Under the pieces are notes generated by a model, which saw only the letters and a program-made list of their open reading frames with translations, searched no databases and had not been told where the DNA came from. A DNA stretch of 23,864 nt from JADKFD01 sp050250665 (GTDB taxonomy: Bacteria > Pseudomonadota > Gammaproteobacteria > Xanthomonadales > SZUA-5), in assembly GCA_050250665.1 (NCBI GenBank), contig JBFWOF010000075.1, positions 1 through 23,864 on the forward strand, given 5' to 3'. This document shows, one piece after another, positions 13,400 through 21,352 of the stretch. The translations under genes and the position numbers were made by a program. Each line of letters starts with the position of its first letter. The first letter of the stretch is position 1.

Positions 13400-14332
13400 A
13401 TGAATTCGATTCGCTACATGCTCGGCCTCGCGCTGGTCGCCAGCTTTTTTGCGGCATCCGCATTTGCCGCCAAGCCCAAGCCGATGACGCCGACCGTGCT
13501 GCCGGTGGAGCGGGTCATTCCAATGGCGATGGTGTTCGAGCCCGATCTGTTCGTGGAGCAGGAAGATCGCTTGCCGGCGGGCATGCAGACTGGCGTCGAT
13601 CTGATGATGCCCAATGCATCGGTGTTGTCGGTGGGCGCGGGACTCGCGGTCACGGCGATCTCCGAGGGCGTGTCCATGATCAAGGCCCGCAATGACCGCA
13701 AGCGCCTGGAGCAGATCGAGGCCGCGCTGGGCAAGCATCCCTGGGGCACCCGACTGCGTGAAGCCCTGCAGCGCGAGCTGTCCGCCGACGGGCTCGGCAC
13801 CGGTTTCAGTTACAGCGAGGAAATGCCGAGGGTTCGCGTGGGTGCCAAGACCTTCGACAAGCCGGGGCGTGCGCTGGGTCAGCTGCGCGGATATGTGGCT
13901 TTCAGCCCCAAGTTGCGGGTGATCCGGATCTTCGTCATCGGCGCCGTGGAAGATCGTCGCGTGGTACGCGACAGCACGCTGCGCCTGCAGATGGAACGGA
14001 TCCCGCATCGGAAAGTCTATGTGGAATATCTGATCCGCCTGCCCGAGGACGTGGGACTTAGTCAGAAGAAGCGCACGCTGCGCTGGGCGGCTCAGGATCC
14101 GGCGATGTTTGCACAGGCGATCGAGCAGGGCATTGCCGAAACCGCCCGGTGGGTGAAACTGCAGCTGGCTACGCCCGAGCGTCTGCAGGGCGAAGGTGAA
14201 GCGCAGCGTTTCAGCGCCAAATTCGATGCCCGCGGCAAGGGCAGGCTGCTGGAGGATCAGGGCGAGCGTGCCGTGCTGGTCGCCAAGGATGGCAGCGTGT
14301 ACGCCGTGCCGAAGGAGATGTACGCGCACTAA
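13400..14332 (+). CDS. Exported protein of unknown function
   Basis: I do not recognise this 310-residue protein. Residues 1-23 are a clear signal peptide (LGLALVASFFAASAFAA, then KPKP). The mature part has a short glycine/alanine hydrophobic stretch near residues 72-85 (VLSVGAGLAVTAISEGVSM), a charged helix around 90-125, and a mixed C-terminal region without internal repeats or cysteine motifs. The hydrophobic stretch could be a membrane-associating helix. The ATG at 13400 is preceded by no strong ribosome binding site. It diverges from the M64 gene over 139 bp, so the two may share control. Its codon use resembles the neighbours. Confidence 0.75.
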   Translation: MNSIRYMLGLALVASFFAASAFAAKPKPMTPTVLPVERVIPMAMVFEPDLFVEQEDRLPAGMQTGVDLMMPNASVLSVGAGLAVTAISEGVSMIKARNDRKRLEQIEAALGKHPWGTRLREALQRELSADGLGTGFSYSEEMPRVRVGAKTFDKPGRALGQLRGYVAFSPKLRVIRIFVIGAVEDRRVVRDSTLRLQMERIPHRKVYVEYLIRLPEDVGLSQKKRTLRWAAQDPAMFAQAIEQGIAETARWVKLQLATPERLQGEGEAQRFSAKFDARGKGRLLEDQGERAVLVAKDGSVYAVPKEMYAH

Positions 14333-14462
14333 CAGCCGCCGAGGCATACTCCGGCGTTGACCCGACGGACGATTTCTCGGTCGGCATCGCCGATGCGTTG
14401 AGTTACAATTCGCAGATATCGACTTGGGCTTCCCTGTCGAATCCTCTGCGCCAGGAGCGGCC

Positions 14463-16178
14463 GTGCGATTCTTGTTGACCTTGTTTTGCTGGGCATTCTT
14501 GGCCACCTGCCAGGCAGGTGCTGCCAACCGCATTGACGGCACTTTGGTGGAAGCTGGAACTCAGCAGCCCATCGCAGGAGCGACAGTATCTGCCTTCCTG
14601 TTCACTCCCAACGTTGCAAGTGTGCAGTCAGTCCGAACGGCTTCCACTGACGCAAATGGCGCTTTCGTCATTGACGAGCTTGCCAGCGACGGCCCTTACA
14701 TGGTCCAGGTGGTGGCCGAAGGTTATGTCGCTCGTTCTTACGGCAGAGATCTGATTGGGCGAGACTGCCCGGCGCCATACAAGACGGAAACCTGTTTTCT
14801 TGGCGGCGGAGCAGCCCTGATCTACTTCGGTACGACGGCCACGGCACTGACGATACCGATGGAAACCTCACGTGCTGGCCGGGTTCGCGGGCGACTGCTG
14901 TCCTCGACGCCGGGCGGGCTCAATGGAGCGGAGGTCCGTTTCCGCTTGGGTCCGAGCGAAACTTCGCTGGCTGTGACCGATACCTTCGACATCGACCATG
15001 TGCCGCCAGGCGAATACGTGATCTTCGGCTGTGCCGATGGGAAAGTCTGCCGGGACCCCAACGGTATCGAAACTGATCTGTTCGGGTCGTCCGTACCCCT
15101 GGCTACCGTGACTGTGGAACCAGGCCTGATCTCGGACCTGTCCGACATCATCCTTCAGCCCGAAGCACGCATAGGCATCACCGTTCAGCCGCCTGCAGGT
15201 TGGGTCTTTTCCGCGCCCCCAACCATCGGCCTGTGGCGAGAAGGCTCAACCACAACGATGCATCTGGCAGCTGCCTGGTCTGCGGTTCAGACTGGCCTGC
15301 GCGCCGGTGTCTACAAGCTGTTGGTCAGCGTGCCCGACGACCCGCTCTGGCTCGCGCATTGGTTTGGTGGCCCTGACTGCACGTCGGGGCCCTGCGGACC
15401 GGAACTCGGCTTGCCGCTGGTCCTCGAGTCAGGCGACGATCTGACAGGACTGACAACAGAGATCAATGCTCGCCAGACCATCAGTGGCAGGGTGACCTCG
15501 GCCTCGACCGGGAGCGCCATCGCAGGCGTCACGGTCAGCGCGTCAATCCCCGCGATTTTCGTTAACGGTCTCTTGAGCGTGTCGCAATCGCTGACGGATG
15601 CTGATGGCCGCTACACCCTTTTCGGTATCGGTCCCGATACCTATTTCCTGCAGGCGAGTGCTAGCGGAAATCAATTGTGGATCACCGAACAATGGCCCGA
15701 GATACGTTGTGCCGAGACGGACCGACCCTACTGCGGGCAACCGGGCCAGCAGCGTATACCGCTGATACTCGATCAGAACATCGCGGACATCGACTTCACG
15801 CTGGAGCTGGGCGGGCGGATTTCCGGTACCGTCGAAGATCCCCAGCTCCCCGCACAATGCGCGTTCGATGCCTATCTTCGTGTCTATTCCACGTTGCAAC
15901 CTCCACCGTCGGAGTCCTTGAATCACTTCTGCAGCTCAGGCAGTTCCTGGAGCAGTGGCAATCTGCCCGCAGGCAACTACTGGGCAGCTGCAGGGGCTCG
16001 AACCAGCACCTACATGCCCTTGTTTCAGGCATTTCAAGGCATCGCATGCCAAGGTGATCTGCATCTATGCAACTTCGCCCTGGCCACGCCGATCACGGTC
16101 GTGCCCGGGGCGGTCACAACCGGCATCGATTTTGAATTCGATACCCAGGAGTTCATATCCAGAAGCGGGTTTGAGTAG
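14463..16178 (+). CDS. Secreted CarboxypepD_reg-like repeat protein with SGFE tail
   Basis: The 571-residue product starts with a signal peptide (FLLTLFCWAFLATCQAGAA) and then has about four beta-sandwich modules of the carboxypeptidase-regulatory type. They begin near residues 21 (GTLVEAGTQQPIAGATV), 138 (GRVRG), 339 (ISGRVTSASTGSAIAGVTV) and 449 (GRISGTV); DANGAF and DADGRY turns are typical. The C-terminus ends FISRSGFE; tails of the xIFxSGFE type recur on secreted proteins of Xanthomonadales relatives (from memory) and may be a sorting signal. The GTG at 14463 has AGGAG 5 bp upstream; a TTG at 14424 is less likely. By eye the gene is less GC-biased at third positions than its neighbours, suggesting different ancestry or weak expression. 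No enzymatic domain is seen, so an adhesin or extracellular matrix-like role is only a guess. Confidence 0.82.
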   Translation: MRFLLTLFCWAFLATCQAGAANRIDGTLVEAGTQQPIAGATVSAFLFTPNVASVQSVRTASTDANGAFVIDELASDGPYMVQVVAEGYVARSYGRDLIGRDCPAPYKTETCFLGGGAALIYFGTTATALTIPMETSRAGRVRGRLLSSTPGGLNGAEVRFRLGPSETSLAVTDTFDIDHVPPGEYVIFGCADGKVCRDPNGIETDLFGSSVPLATVTVEPGLISDLSDIILQPEARIGITVQPPAGWVFSAPPTIGLWREGSTTTMHLAAAWSAVQTGLRAGVYKLLVSVPDDPLWLAHWFGGPDCTSGPCGPELGLPLVLESGDDLTGLTTEINARQTISGRVTSASTGSAIAGVTVSASIPAIFVNGLLSVSQSLTDADGRYTLFGIGPDTYFLQASASGNQLWITEQWPEIRCAETDRPYCGQPGQQRIPLILDQNIADIDFTLELGGRISGTVEDPQLPAQCAFDAYLRVYSTLQPPPSESLNHFCSSGSSWSSGNLPAGNYWAAAGARTSTYMPLFQAFQGIACQGDLHLCNFALATPITVVPGAVTTGIDFEFDTQEFISRSGFE

Positions 16179-16642
16179 CTGCCAGAGTCCAGCGCGGCGC
16201 GTGGCGAAGCTCGTCTTCAATCCGCTGCCGTCGCTGATCGATCGGGTTACCAGGAAGCCAGCAGCGGCGAGCTGCCTCGTCGGCGACACTGCATCGTCCG
16301 CACCGGGATCGGCGCTGCTGAATTCGCAACCCGCAAGCCACGCTATCGGGCAAAGCTCCGCGGCTCGAAACGCGCCGCAGGCACCGGACTGATTCCCGGG
16401 CGCGACGGCAGGTTCTGTGGAATCTGCACATCCCAGGCCAGCGGCATCGGTTTTCACGGAAGAATCCTGAGGCACCGTTGCCACCCGGAAAAGTCGGGAG
16501 CAGCGGCCGGCGCAGAGCTTGAGGCTCTGTTTCCGGCGCCGGCTTCCAGATTGTTCATGCTGCAACAGAAAAACTGCCGACCCGTCGTTTGTGTCCTTAA
16601 ATCAGACACATATGCGGTGCGCAGATTGATCATTCTGCTCTT
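16179..16642. other. Gene-poor spacer with a stable hairpin
   Basis: I find no convincing gene here. Open frames on the minus strand lack similarity, ribosome binding sites and coding-like third-position bias. A nested hairpin spans about 16506-16537: an outer GCCGG/CCGGC pair and an inner CAGAGC/GCTCTG stem around a 5-nt loop. Positions 16590-16610 (TGTGTC...GACACA) form a second weak inverted repeat in a locally AT-richer patch. It may be degraded former coding or mobile DNA. Confidence 0.4.
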
Positions 16643-17386
16643 GTAGCCCGAAAGCGCGCAGCGCTGGCCGGGTGGTGATGCGGAAGAGCCCCGCTGAGCC
16701 GCTGCGCGGCACAACGGGCTACGAAGTTCGGCTCTGGTAGCCCGCACTGCGCGCAGCGCTGTCCGGGCGGTGACGCCGCAAAGCCCCGCTGAGCCGCTGC
16801 GCGGCACAACGGGCTACGAAGTTCCGCTCTGGTAGCCCGCACTGCGCGCAGCGCTGTCCGGGCGGTGATGCGGAAGAGCCCCGCTGAGCCGCTGCGCGGC
16901 ACAACGGGCTACGAAGTTCGGCTCTTGTAGCCCGAAAGCGCGCAGCGCTGTCCGGGCGGTGATGCGGAAGAGCCCCGCTGAGCCGCTGCGCGGCACAACG
17001 GGCTACGAAATTCGGCTCTTGTAGCCCGCACTGCGCGCAGCGCTGTCCGGGCGGTGATGCGGAAGAGCCCCGCTGAGCCGCTGCGCGGCACAACGGGCTA
17101 CGAAATTCGGCTCTTGTAGCCCGCACTGCGCGCAGCGCTGTCCGGGCGGTGATGCGGAAGAGCCCCGCTGAGCCGCTGCGCGGCACAACGGGCTACGAAA
17201 GGCGGCTCTTGTAGCCCGCACTGCGCGCAGCGCTGTCCGGGCGGTGATGCGGAAGAGCCCCGCTGAGCCGCTGCGCGGCACAACGGGCTACGAAGTTCGG
17301 CTCTGGTAGCCCGCACTGCGCGCAGCGCTGTGCGGGCGGTGATGCGAAAAGGCCCCGCTGAGCCGCTGCGCGGCACAACGGGCTAC
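16643..17386 (+). repeat. GTAGCCCG tandem hairpin array, eight copies, 94-95-bp period
   Basis: Units of about 80 bp start at 16643, 16737, 16832, 16927, 17021, 17116, 17211 and 17306. Each begins GTAGCCCG, ends CGGGCTAC, and contains two internal GC-rich hairpins (around GCGCGCAGCGC and GCCGCTGCGCGGC). Units are joined by near-constant linkers of 14-15 nt of the type GAAGTTCGGCTCTG. Units are almost identical, differing at a few positions (for example CCCGAAAGCG versus CCCGCACTGCG). The minus strand is open in several frames through the whole array, which creates long but meaningless reading frames. I read the unit as a BIME-like pair of inverted GTAG REPs amplified in tandem. Constant linkers exclude a CRISPR array. 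Confidence 0.93.
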
Positions 17387-17412
17387 GGGAAGCGAATCCT
17401 TGGCCGGATCCT

Positions 17413-18249
17413 TCACTCGGGAAAATCAAAGCCCGGGTCGTCGCTGCTGATGCCGGTCTGTTCAAACCAGTCGGGGCCGAGTTCGCTGGTCAAGGGTCCG
17501 CTGCAGGGCAGGTCGGCGACCACCCGGCCGCGGCGCTCCACCACCACGCCCTGCTTTTCCAAGGTCTCCCCGTTCACGCCCCAACGGCCGATGCCGCTGT
17601 AGACCACATAGCTGTAGTCACCATTGCGGAAGCGCAGCCAGCTGCCGCCGCCACCGGAGAAGGGAACGGTCTCGCCGCTGGCCGCGCGGCTGGCCGGCAC
17701 CGGGCCTTCGGGCAGGGTCAGTTCCAGCGGCGCCCGCGTATCGGCCTTGCCAAAACGGTATTGCAGCCAGTCACCGTCGGGCCCGTAGCCGCACACCGAC
17801 ACCCGCTTGCCGCCCACCCGGCAATCAAACACCACGGTTTCCCGCGGCGCACAGAAGGAGTCGATGGCGCCCTCGGCCAGGCCTTCCTCGTCATCGGCCA
17901 CCCGTGCCGACACCACCAGCGGCACGAGGTCCGACAGCTGGCAATCCGGATCGCCCTGGCATTCGGCCGATTGCACCGATTGCAACTCGTAGCGCAGCAC
18001 CAGACGCGAGCCGATCAGTTCCTCGCCGCCCTCGCAGATCTCGAAGCTGGCCATTTCCTGGAACTCCGCGCCGTCATCGCCGCGCAGCGACAGGTAGCAG
18101 GCGATGTCTCCGGACTCCAGGGCCAGCAGCCGGCCGTAGGCGGGCTTGCTTTGACCATCGATCTCGATCCGATCCTGCGCCAGCAGCGGCGGCGCCAGGG
18201 TTGCGAGCAGCAGGGACAGGAGCAGCAACAGCCGTGAGCGGGTGGGCAT
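17413..18249 (-). CDS. Exported protein of unknown function, cysteine-containing
   Basis: The 278-residue product has a signal peptide (RLLLLLSLLLATLAPPLLA, residues about 5-24). The mature protein has eight or more cysteines, placed as pairs likely to form disulfides. The second half (SFCAPRETVVFDCRVGGKRV, then WLQYRFG, SWLRFRNGDYSYVVY and GVVVERRGRVVADLPC) matches a pattern I recall from unannotated secreted proteins of Xanthomonadales and relatives, some with resemblance to lysozyme-inhibitor folds; I cannot name the family. The gene starts 29 bp after the stop of the upstream gene at 18279, so the two form an operon. DsbC encoded at 22855 could serve its disulfides, a general inference. 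The start has no strong ribosome binding site. Confidence 0.75.
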   Translation of the reverse strand: MPTRSRLLLLLSLLLATLAPPLLAQDRIEIDGQSKPAYGRLLALESGDIACYLSLRGDDGAEFQEMASFEICEGGEELIGSRLVLRYELQSVQSAECQGDPDCQLSDLVPLVVSARVADDEEGLAEGAIDSFCAPRETVVFDCRVGGKRVSVCGYGPDGDWLQYRFGKADTRAPLELTLPEGPVPASRAASGETVPFSGGGGSWLRFRNGDYSYVVYSGIGRWGVNGETLEKQGVVVERRGRVVADLPCSGPLTSELGPDWFEQTGISSDDPGFDFPE

Positions 18250-18278
18250 GACGTGGGGTCCAGAGGCAAGGATGGGAA

Positions 18279-18881
18279 TCAGGGCAGATGCTCCAACAGA
18301 GCGGCAAAGGCCTGCTGTTGGCCGGCTACCGGCAGCGCAAATTCGAGCTTGAGTGACGGATCGCGGTAATCGCGGATGCTGATGCGCAACTGCTCTGCGC
18401 CTTCGGCGGCCAGCGCCGCCACCAGTCGGCGTTCGCGACTGTCTGGCTCGAAACTCGGCGCTGCCAGGCCGAAGGCGAAATTGCTGCCGCTCGGGCTCCA
18501 GCCAGATGGCGAGGCCTCCACGGCAAACTCGGCTGCCTTGCTGCCGGTCACCGAGATGTGCATCAACAGGCGTTCGGCAGACACGGCATCAGGCCCTTCG
18601 AAGTCGTCGAAGGAAAACGGCGCCAGGGCCGACTTCGAGGCCAGATACAGATCAAAGCCGATCACGCCGCTGAGCTCGGCCGTGTGCGTGGGATCGCTGT
18701 TGAAATTCAGACTAATCTGGGTCGGCTTGCCCAGCAGCTCGACCTGTCCAGACCAAAGCAGGAAGCGGGTGCTGCCCTCCTGGGTAGCTTCCCAGGAGCC
18801 CGCCGCATCCGCTGCCGATGTCGGCGCGGACTGAAACAGCATGGCGCAAGCGGCCAGAGCCAGTCCCATGAATCTGCGCAT
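18279..18881 (-). CDS. Exported protein of unknown function
   Basis: I do not recognise this 200-residue protein. A signal peptide (RRFMGLALAACAMLFQSAPTS, cut after about residue 25) is followed by a single mixed alpha/beta domain without cysteines beyond the signal region. The mature part contains SGQVELLGKPTQISLNFNSD and a serine/glycine-rich stretch around 115-130. I chose the ATG at 18881, with GGAG 11 bp upstream; an upstream ATG at 18974 would place 31 charged residues before the signal peptide, and 18869 is also possible. It is the first gene of a two-gene operon with the exported cysteine protein and diverges from the amidase gene. Confidence 0.7.
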   Translation of the reverse strand: MRRFMGLALAACAMLFQSAPTSAADAAGSWEATQEGSTRFLLWSGQVELLGKPTQISLNFNSDPTHTAELSGVIGFDLYLASKSALAPFSFDDFEGPDAVSAERLLMHISVTGSKAAEFAVEASPSGWSPSGSNFAFGLAAPSFEPDSRERRLVAALAAEGAEQLRISIRDYRDPSLKLEFALPVAGQQQAFAALLEHLP

Positions 18882-19056
18882 ACGCTTGTGGCTCCGAAGT
18901 GTGAGTCGCCGACGCAGCGCTGCGCCGTCGTCCCCATCATCCGGCATCAGGGGGCCGGCGCGGAAGCCGTTCACGGCCCTGGATTTGCCAAATTCTGCGC
19001 CCGCAGCTGAGGGGTTATGCTGCGGAGCTCACTGGCGACTCTGGGGCGAAAAGACT

Positions 19057-20601
19057 GTGGTTATTCGTTTCGCTGCGGTACTGGCGCTGGCATGCCAACT
19101 GACACCGGGATTCGGTTCCGAGCCAGCCCCCTTTCCGAGCGAGCTCGATGTGGCACAGACCCAGTCAGAACTGGGTGCCGGGCACTTCAGCACCAGGCAG
19201 CTGGTCGCTCACTACCTGGAGCGCATCGCCCGGCTGGACCAGGCGGGGCCCAGCTTGCAGTCGGTGCTTGCGCTCAATCCGCAGGCCCTGGCGCAGGCCG
19301 AGGCACTCGATCAGGAGCGCCAGCAGGGTGCGTTGCGCGGCGCGCTGCACGGCGTGCCGATGCTGATCAAGGACAATATCGACACCGCGGACATGCCGAC
19401 CACGGCCGGTGCCCGGGCGATGGCCGGTCATCGTCCGGCCCAGGATGCCTTCATCGTCGCCCGGCTGCGCGCCGCCGGTGCGCTGATCCTGGGCAAGACC
19501 AATCTCAGCGAATGGGCCAATTTCCGCTCGAACCGGTCGAGCTCGGGCTGGAGCGGTCTGGGTGGCCAGACCCGCAATCCCTATGACCCCACCCGCAATC
19601 CCTGTGGCTCCAGTTCCGGCACCGGCGCGGCCATCGCTGCGGATTTCGCCGTGGTCGGCATCGGCACCGAAACCGATGGCTCGATCATGTGCCCCTCGGG
19701 CGTCAACGGTCTGGTCGGCATCAAGCCCACCGTGGGTCTGGTCAGCCGCAGCGGCATCATTCCGATCTCGGCCAGCCAGGATACGGCCGGGCCGATGGCC
19801 CGCAGCGTTGCCGACGCTGCCGCCGTGCTCAACGTGATCGCCGGCACCGATCCGGAGGATCCGGCGACCGCGGATGCCGACCGCCACCGTGTCGATTACC
19901 GCGAGGGGCTGGATCAAGCCAGCCTCCAGGGCGTGCGCATCGGCGTGCTGCGCCAGGACTTCGGCTTTCACGATGAGGTCGACGCGCTGCTCGAACAGCG
20001 CCTGGAGGATCTGCGCGAGGCCGGCGCCGTGCTGATCGATCCGGTCGTGATCAAGGTGCCGGATGCCCTCGGCGATGCCGAATTCGAAGTGCTGCAATAC
20101 GAGTTCAAGGACGGTCTGGATCGCTACCTCCAGCAGAGCGGCGCCCCGGTGGCCAGCCTCTCGGCGCTGGTCAAGTTCAACGACGACCATGCCGAGCAGG
20201 AACTGGAATGGTTCGATCAGGAGTTGCTGGAGCGTTCGCTGTCCAAGGGGCCGCCGAGCGATCGCGCCTACCGCAAGGCCCGCGCCCTGTCCAGGCGCCT
20301 GGCCGGCGCAGAGGGCATCGATGCCGCGATGAAGAAACACCAACTGGAGGCCTTGATCGCGCCCACGAACGGTCCGGCGTGGAAGACCGACTGGGTCAAC
20401 GGCGATCATTTCGGTGGCGGCAGCTCAACGCTGGCGGCGGTCGCCGGTTATCCCAGCATCACCGTGCCGGCGGGACTGGTGCATGGACTGCCGGTGGGTC
20501 TGTCCTTCATCGCCGGCGCCTGGCAGGAGCGGCGCCTGATCGAGATCGCCTATGCCTTCGAGCAGGCGACCAAGGCGCGACGGCCGCCGCAGCTGCCGTG
20601 A
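19057..20601 (+). CDS. Exported amidase (amidase-signature family)
   Basis: The 514-residue product is an amidase-signature enzyme, hydrolysing an amide bond through a Ser-cisSer-Lys triad. K105 lies in PMLIKDNID, the cis-serine is S185 in NPCGSSSGTG, and the nucleophile S209 is in GTETDGSI; the 24-residue gap between the serines equals that of malonamidase-type enzymes. The signature stretch has GSSSGTG in place of the commoner GGSSGG. An N-terminal signal peptide (IRFAAVLALACQLTPGFG) sends it to the periplasm, which rules out a GatA role in tRNA amidation; the substrate is unknown. The GTG at 19057 is chosen because the signal peptide follows directly, although the upstream GGGGCG is a weak ribosome binding site. 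It diverges from the two-gene exported-protein operon across 175 bp. Confidence 0.85.
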   Translation: MVIRFAAVLALACQLTPGFGSEPAPFPSELDVAQTQSELGAGHFSTRQLVAHYLERIARLDQAGPSLQSVLALNPQALAQAEALDQERQQGALRGALHGVPMLIKDNIDTADMPTTAGARAMAGHRPAQDAFIVARLRAAGALILGKTNLSEWANFRSNRSSSGWSGLGGQTRNPYDPTRNPCGSSSGTGAAIAADFAVVGIGTETDGSIMCPSGVNGLVGIKPTVGLVSRSGIIPISASQDTAGPMARSVADAAAVLNVIAGTDPEDPATADADRHRVDYREGLDQASLQGVRIGVLRQDFGFHDEVDALLEQRLEDLREAGAVLIDPVVIKVPDALGDAEFEVLQYEFKDGLDRYLQQSGAPVASLSALVKFNDDHAEQELEWFDQELLERSLSKGPPSDRAYRKARALSRRLAGAEGIDAAMKKHQLEALIAPTNGPAWKTDWVNGDHFGGGSSTLAAVAGYPSITVPAGLVHGLPVGLSFIAGAWQERRLIEIAYAFEQATKARRPPQLP

Positions 20602-20634
20602 GGCGGGTGGCGGTCACGGCTCAGGCATTCCCCT

Positions 20635-20735
20635 GTGGGAGCGGCTTCAGCCGCGACGCTTCTGGAAAGCATGAAGCGGTGTCCAGACAAGTCTGGATCG
20701 ACACCTGCAGCCGATCGCGGCTGAAGCCGCTCCCA
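20635..20735. repeat. Solitary GTGGGAGCGG inverted pair with an inserted palindrome
   Basis: The element begins GTGGGAGCGGCTTCAGCC and ends with its inverted copy (GGCTGAAGCCGCTCCCAC). The centre carries TCCAGACAAGTCTGGA at 20682-20697, the short palindrome also seen at 8013. It lies between the convergent amidase and the basic protein gene. Outer arms match the array at 2975. Confidence 0.85.
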
Positions 20736-20772
20736 CAGGGGCCTGCCAGCATCCCTGACGACGCGATCACCC

Positions 20773-21267
20773 TCAGCCCGCTGGCTTCGCCTTCGCGGTC
20801 TTGGCTGGCTTCGGCGGCTTCGGTGCCTTGGGGGCCTTGGGGGCCTTGGCCTGCTTCGCTGGCTTGCCGGGCTTGGTGGCTTCCAGTTGATCCAGCGCGA
20901 TCATCAGTGACTCGTCGGAGAGCATCACCAGCGCCCGCAGGCCGGCGCGCAGCAGTTCGTTCTTCTTGGCCGGCCGCCCCAGTTCACGGGCGCGGTTCTT
21001 GAGCAGGGAGATACGATCGAAATCGGCTTCGGGCATGGTGAAACGACCGCGCGCCAGCTTCACGCTGATCTTTGGCGCCGCCGCAGCGTGCGGCGTCGAC
21101 TCCCGAATCACTGGCGCTTTCTTCGGCTTGGGCTTGGGCTTGGGCGCCGCGGGGGAACTGGCTGGCTTCGGAATCCTGACCGGGCGCACCGCAGCGGTGC
21201 GCCTGGCCGGTTTCTTGGTGATCGATTTCGCTGCGCCAGCCGCGGCGCTGGATTTGGCCTTGACCAT
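20773..21267 (-). CDS. Histone-H1-like basic protein with a central helical domain
   Basis: The 164-residue product has three parts. The N-terminal 65 residues are rich in Lys, Ala and Pro (KPKPKPKKAP). A central domain at about 75-130 (RGRFTMPEADFDRISLLKNR, then AKKNELLRAGLRALVMLSDE) resembles a short ribbon-helix-helix-like domain I recall from beta- and gammaproteobacterial basic proteins. The C-terminal tail is a low-complexity Lys/Ala/Pro repeat (APKAPKAPKPPKPAKTAKAK) like bacterial H1 homologues. Together these suggest DNA binding and compaction or RNA binding, which is inferred. The ATG at 21267 lacks a strong ribosome binding site. It lies 85 bp downstream of the di-haem gene on the same strand. 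Tail length probably varies among strains because the DNA is repetitive. Confidence 0.72.
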   Translation of the reverse strand: MVKAKSSAAAGAAKSITKKPARRTAAVRPVRIPKPASSPAAPKPKPKPKKAPVIRESTPHAAAAPKISVKLARGRFTMPEADFDRISLLKNRARELGRPAKKNELLRAGLRALVMLSDESLMIALDQLEATKPGKPAKQAKAPKAPKAPKPPKPAKTAKAKPAG

Positions 21268-21352
21268 GACTCGAGTCCGATTCCCTGAGAGTGCCTGTGA
21301 TAGCACGGAGATCGGTTCGCGCGTCACCTTGGTCGGGGAAATTGGACGCTTT

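Noticed and set aside
16065..16565. Minus-strand open frame after the SGFE protein
   Set aside because: It overlaps the strong gene, has no recognisable domain and shows irregular composition.
16719..17376. Long minus-strand open frames through the eight-copy array, giving MPRSGSAGLF-type repeats
   Set aside because: They come from the repeated hairpin unit being open in several frames. The period of 94-95 bp is not a multiple of three, so each unit is read in a different frame; there is no ribosome binding site.
16643..17386. CRISPR array
   Set aside because: The units are about 80 bp with constant linkers of 14-15 nt and internal hairpins; there are no variable spacers and no cas genes.
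19057..20601. GatA (tRNA amidotransferase subunit)
   Set aside because: An export signal is present and no gatB or gatC adjoins.
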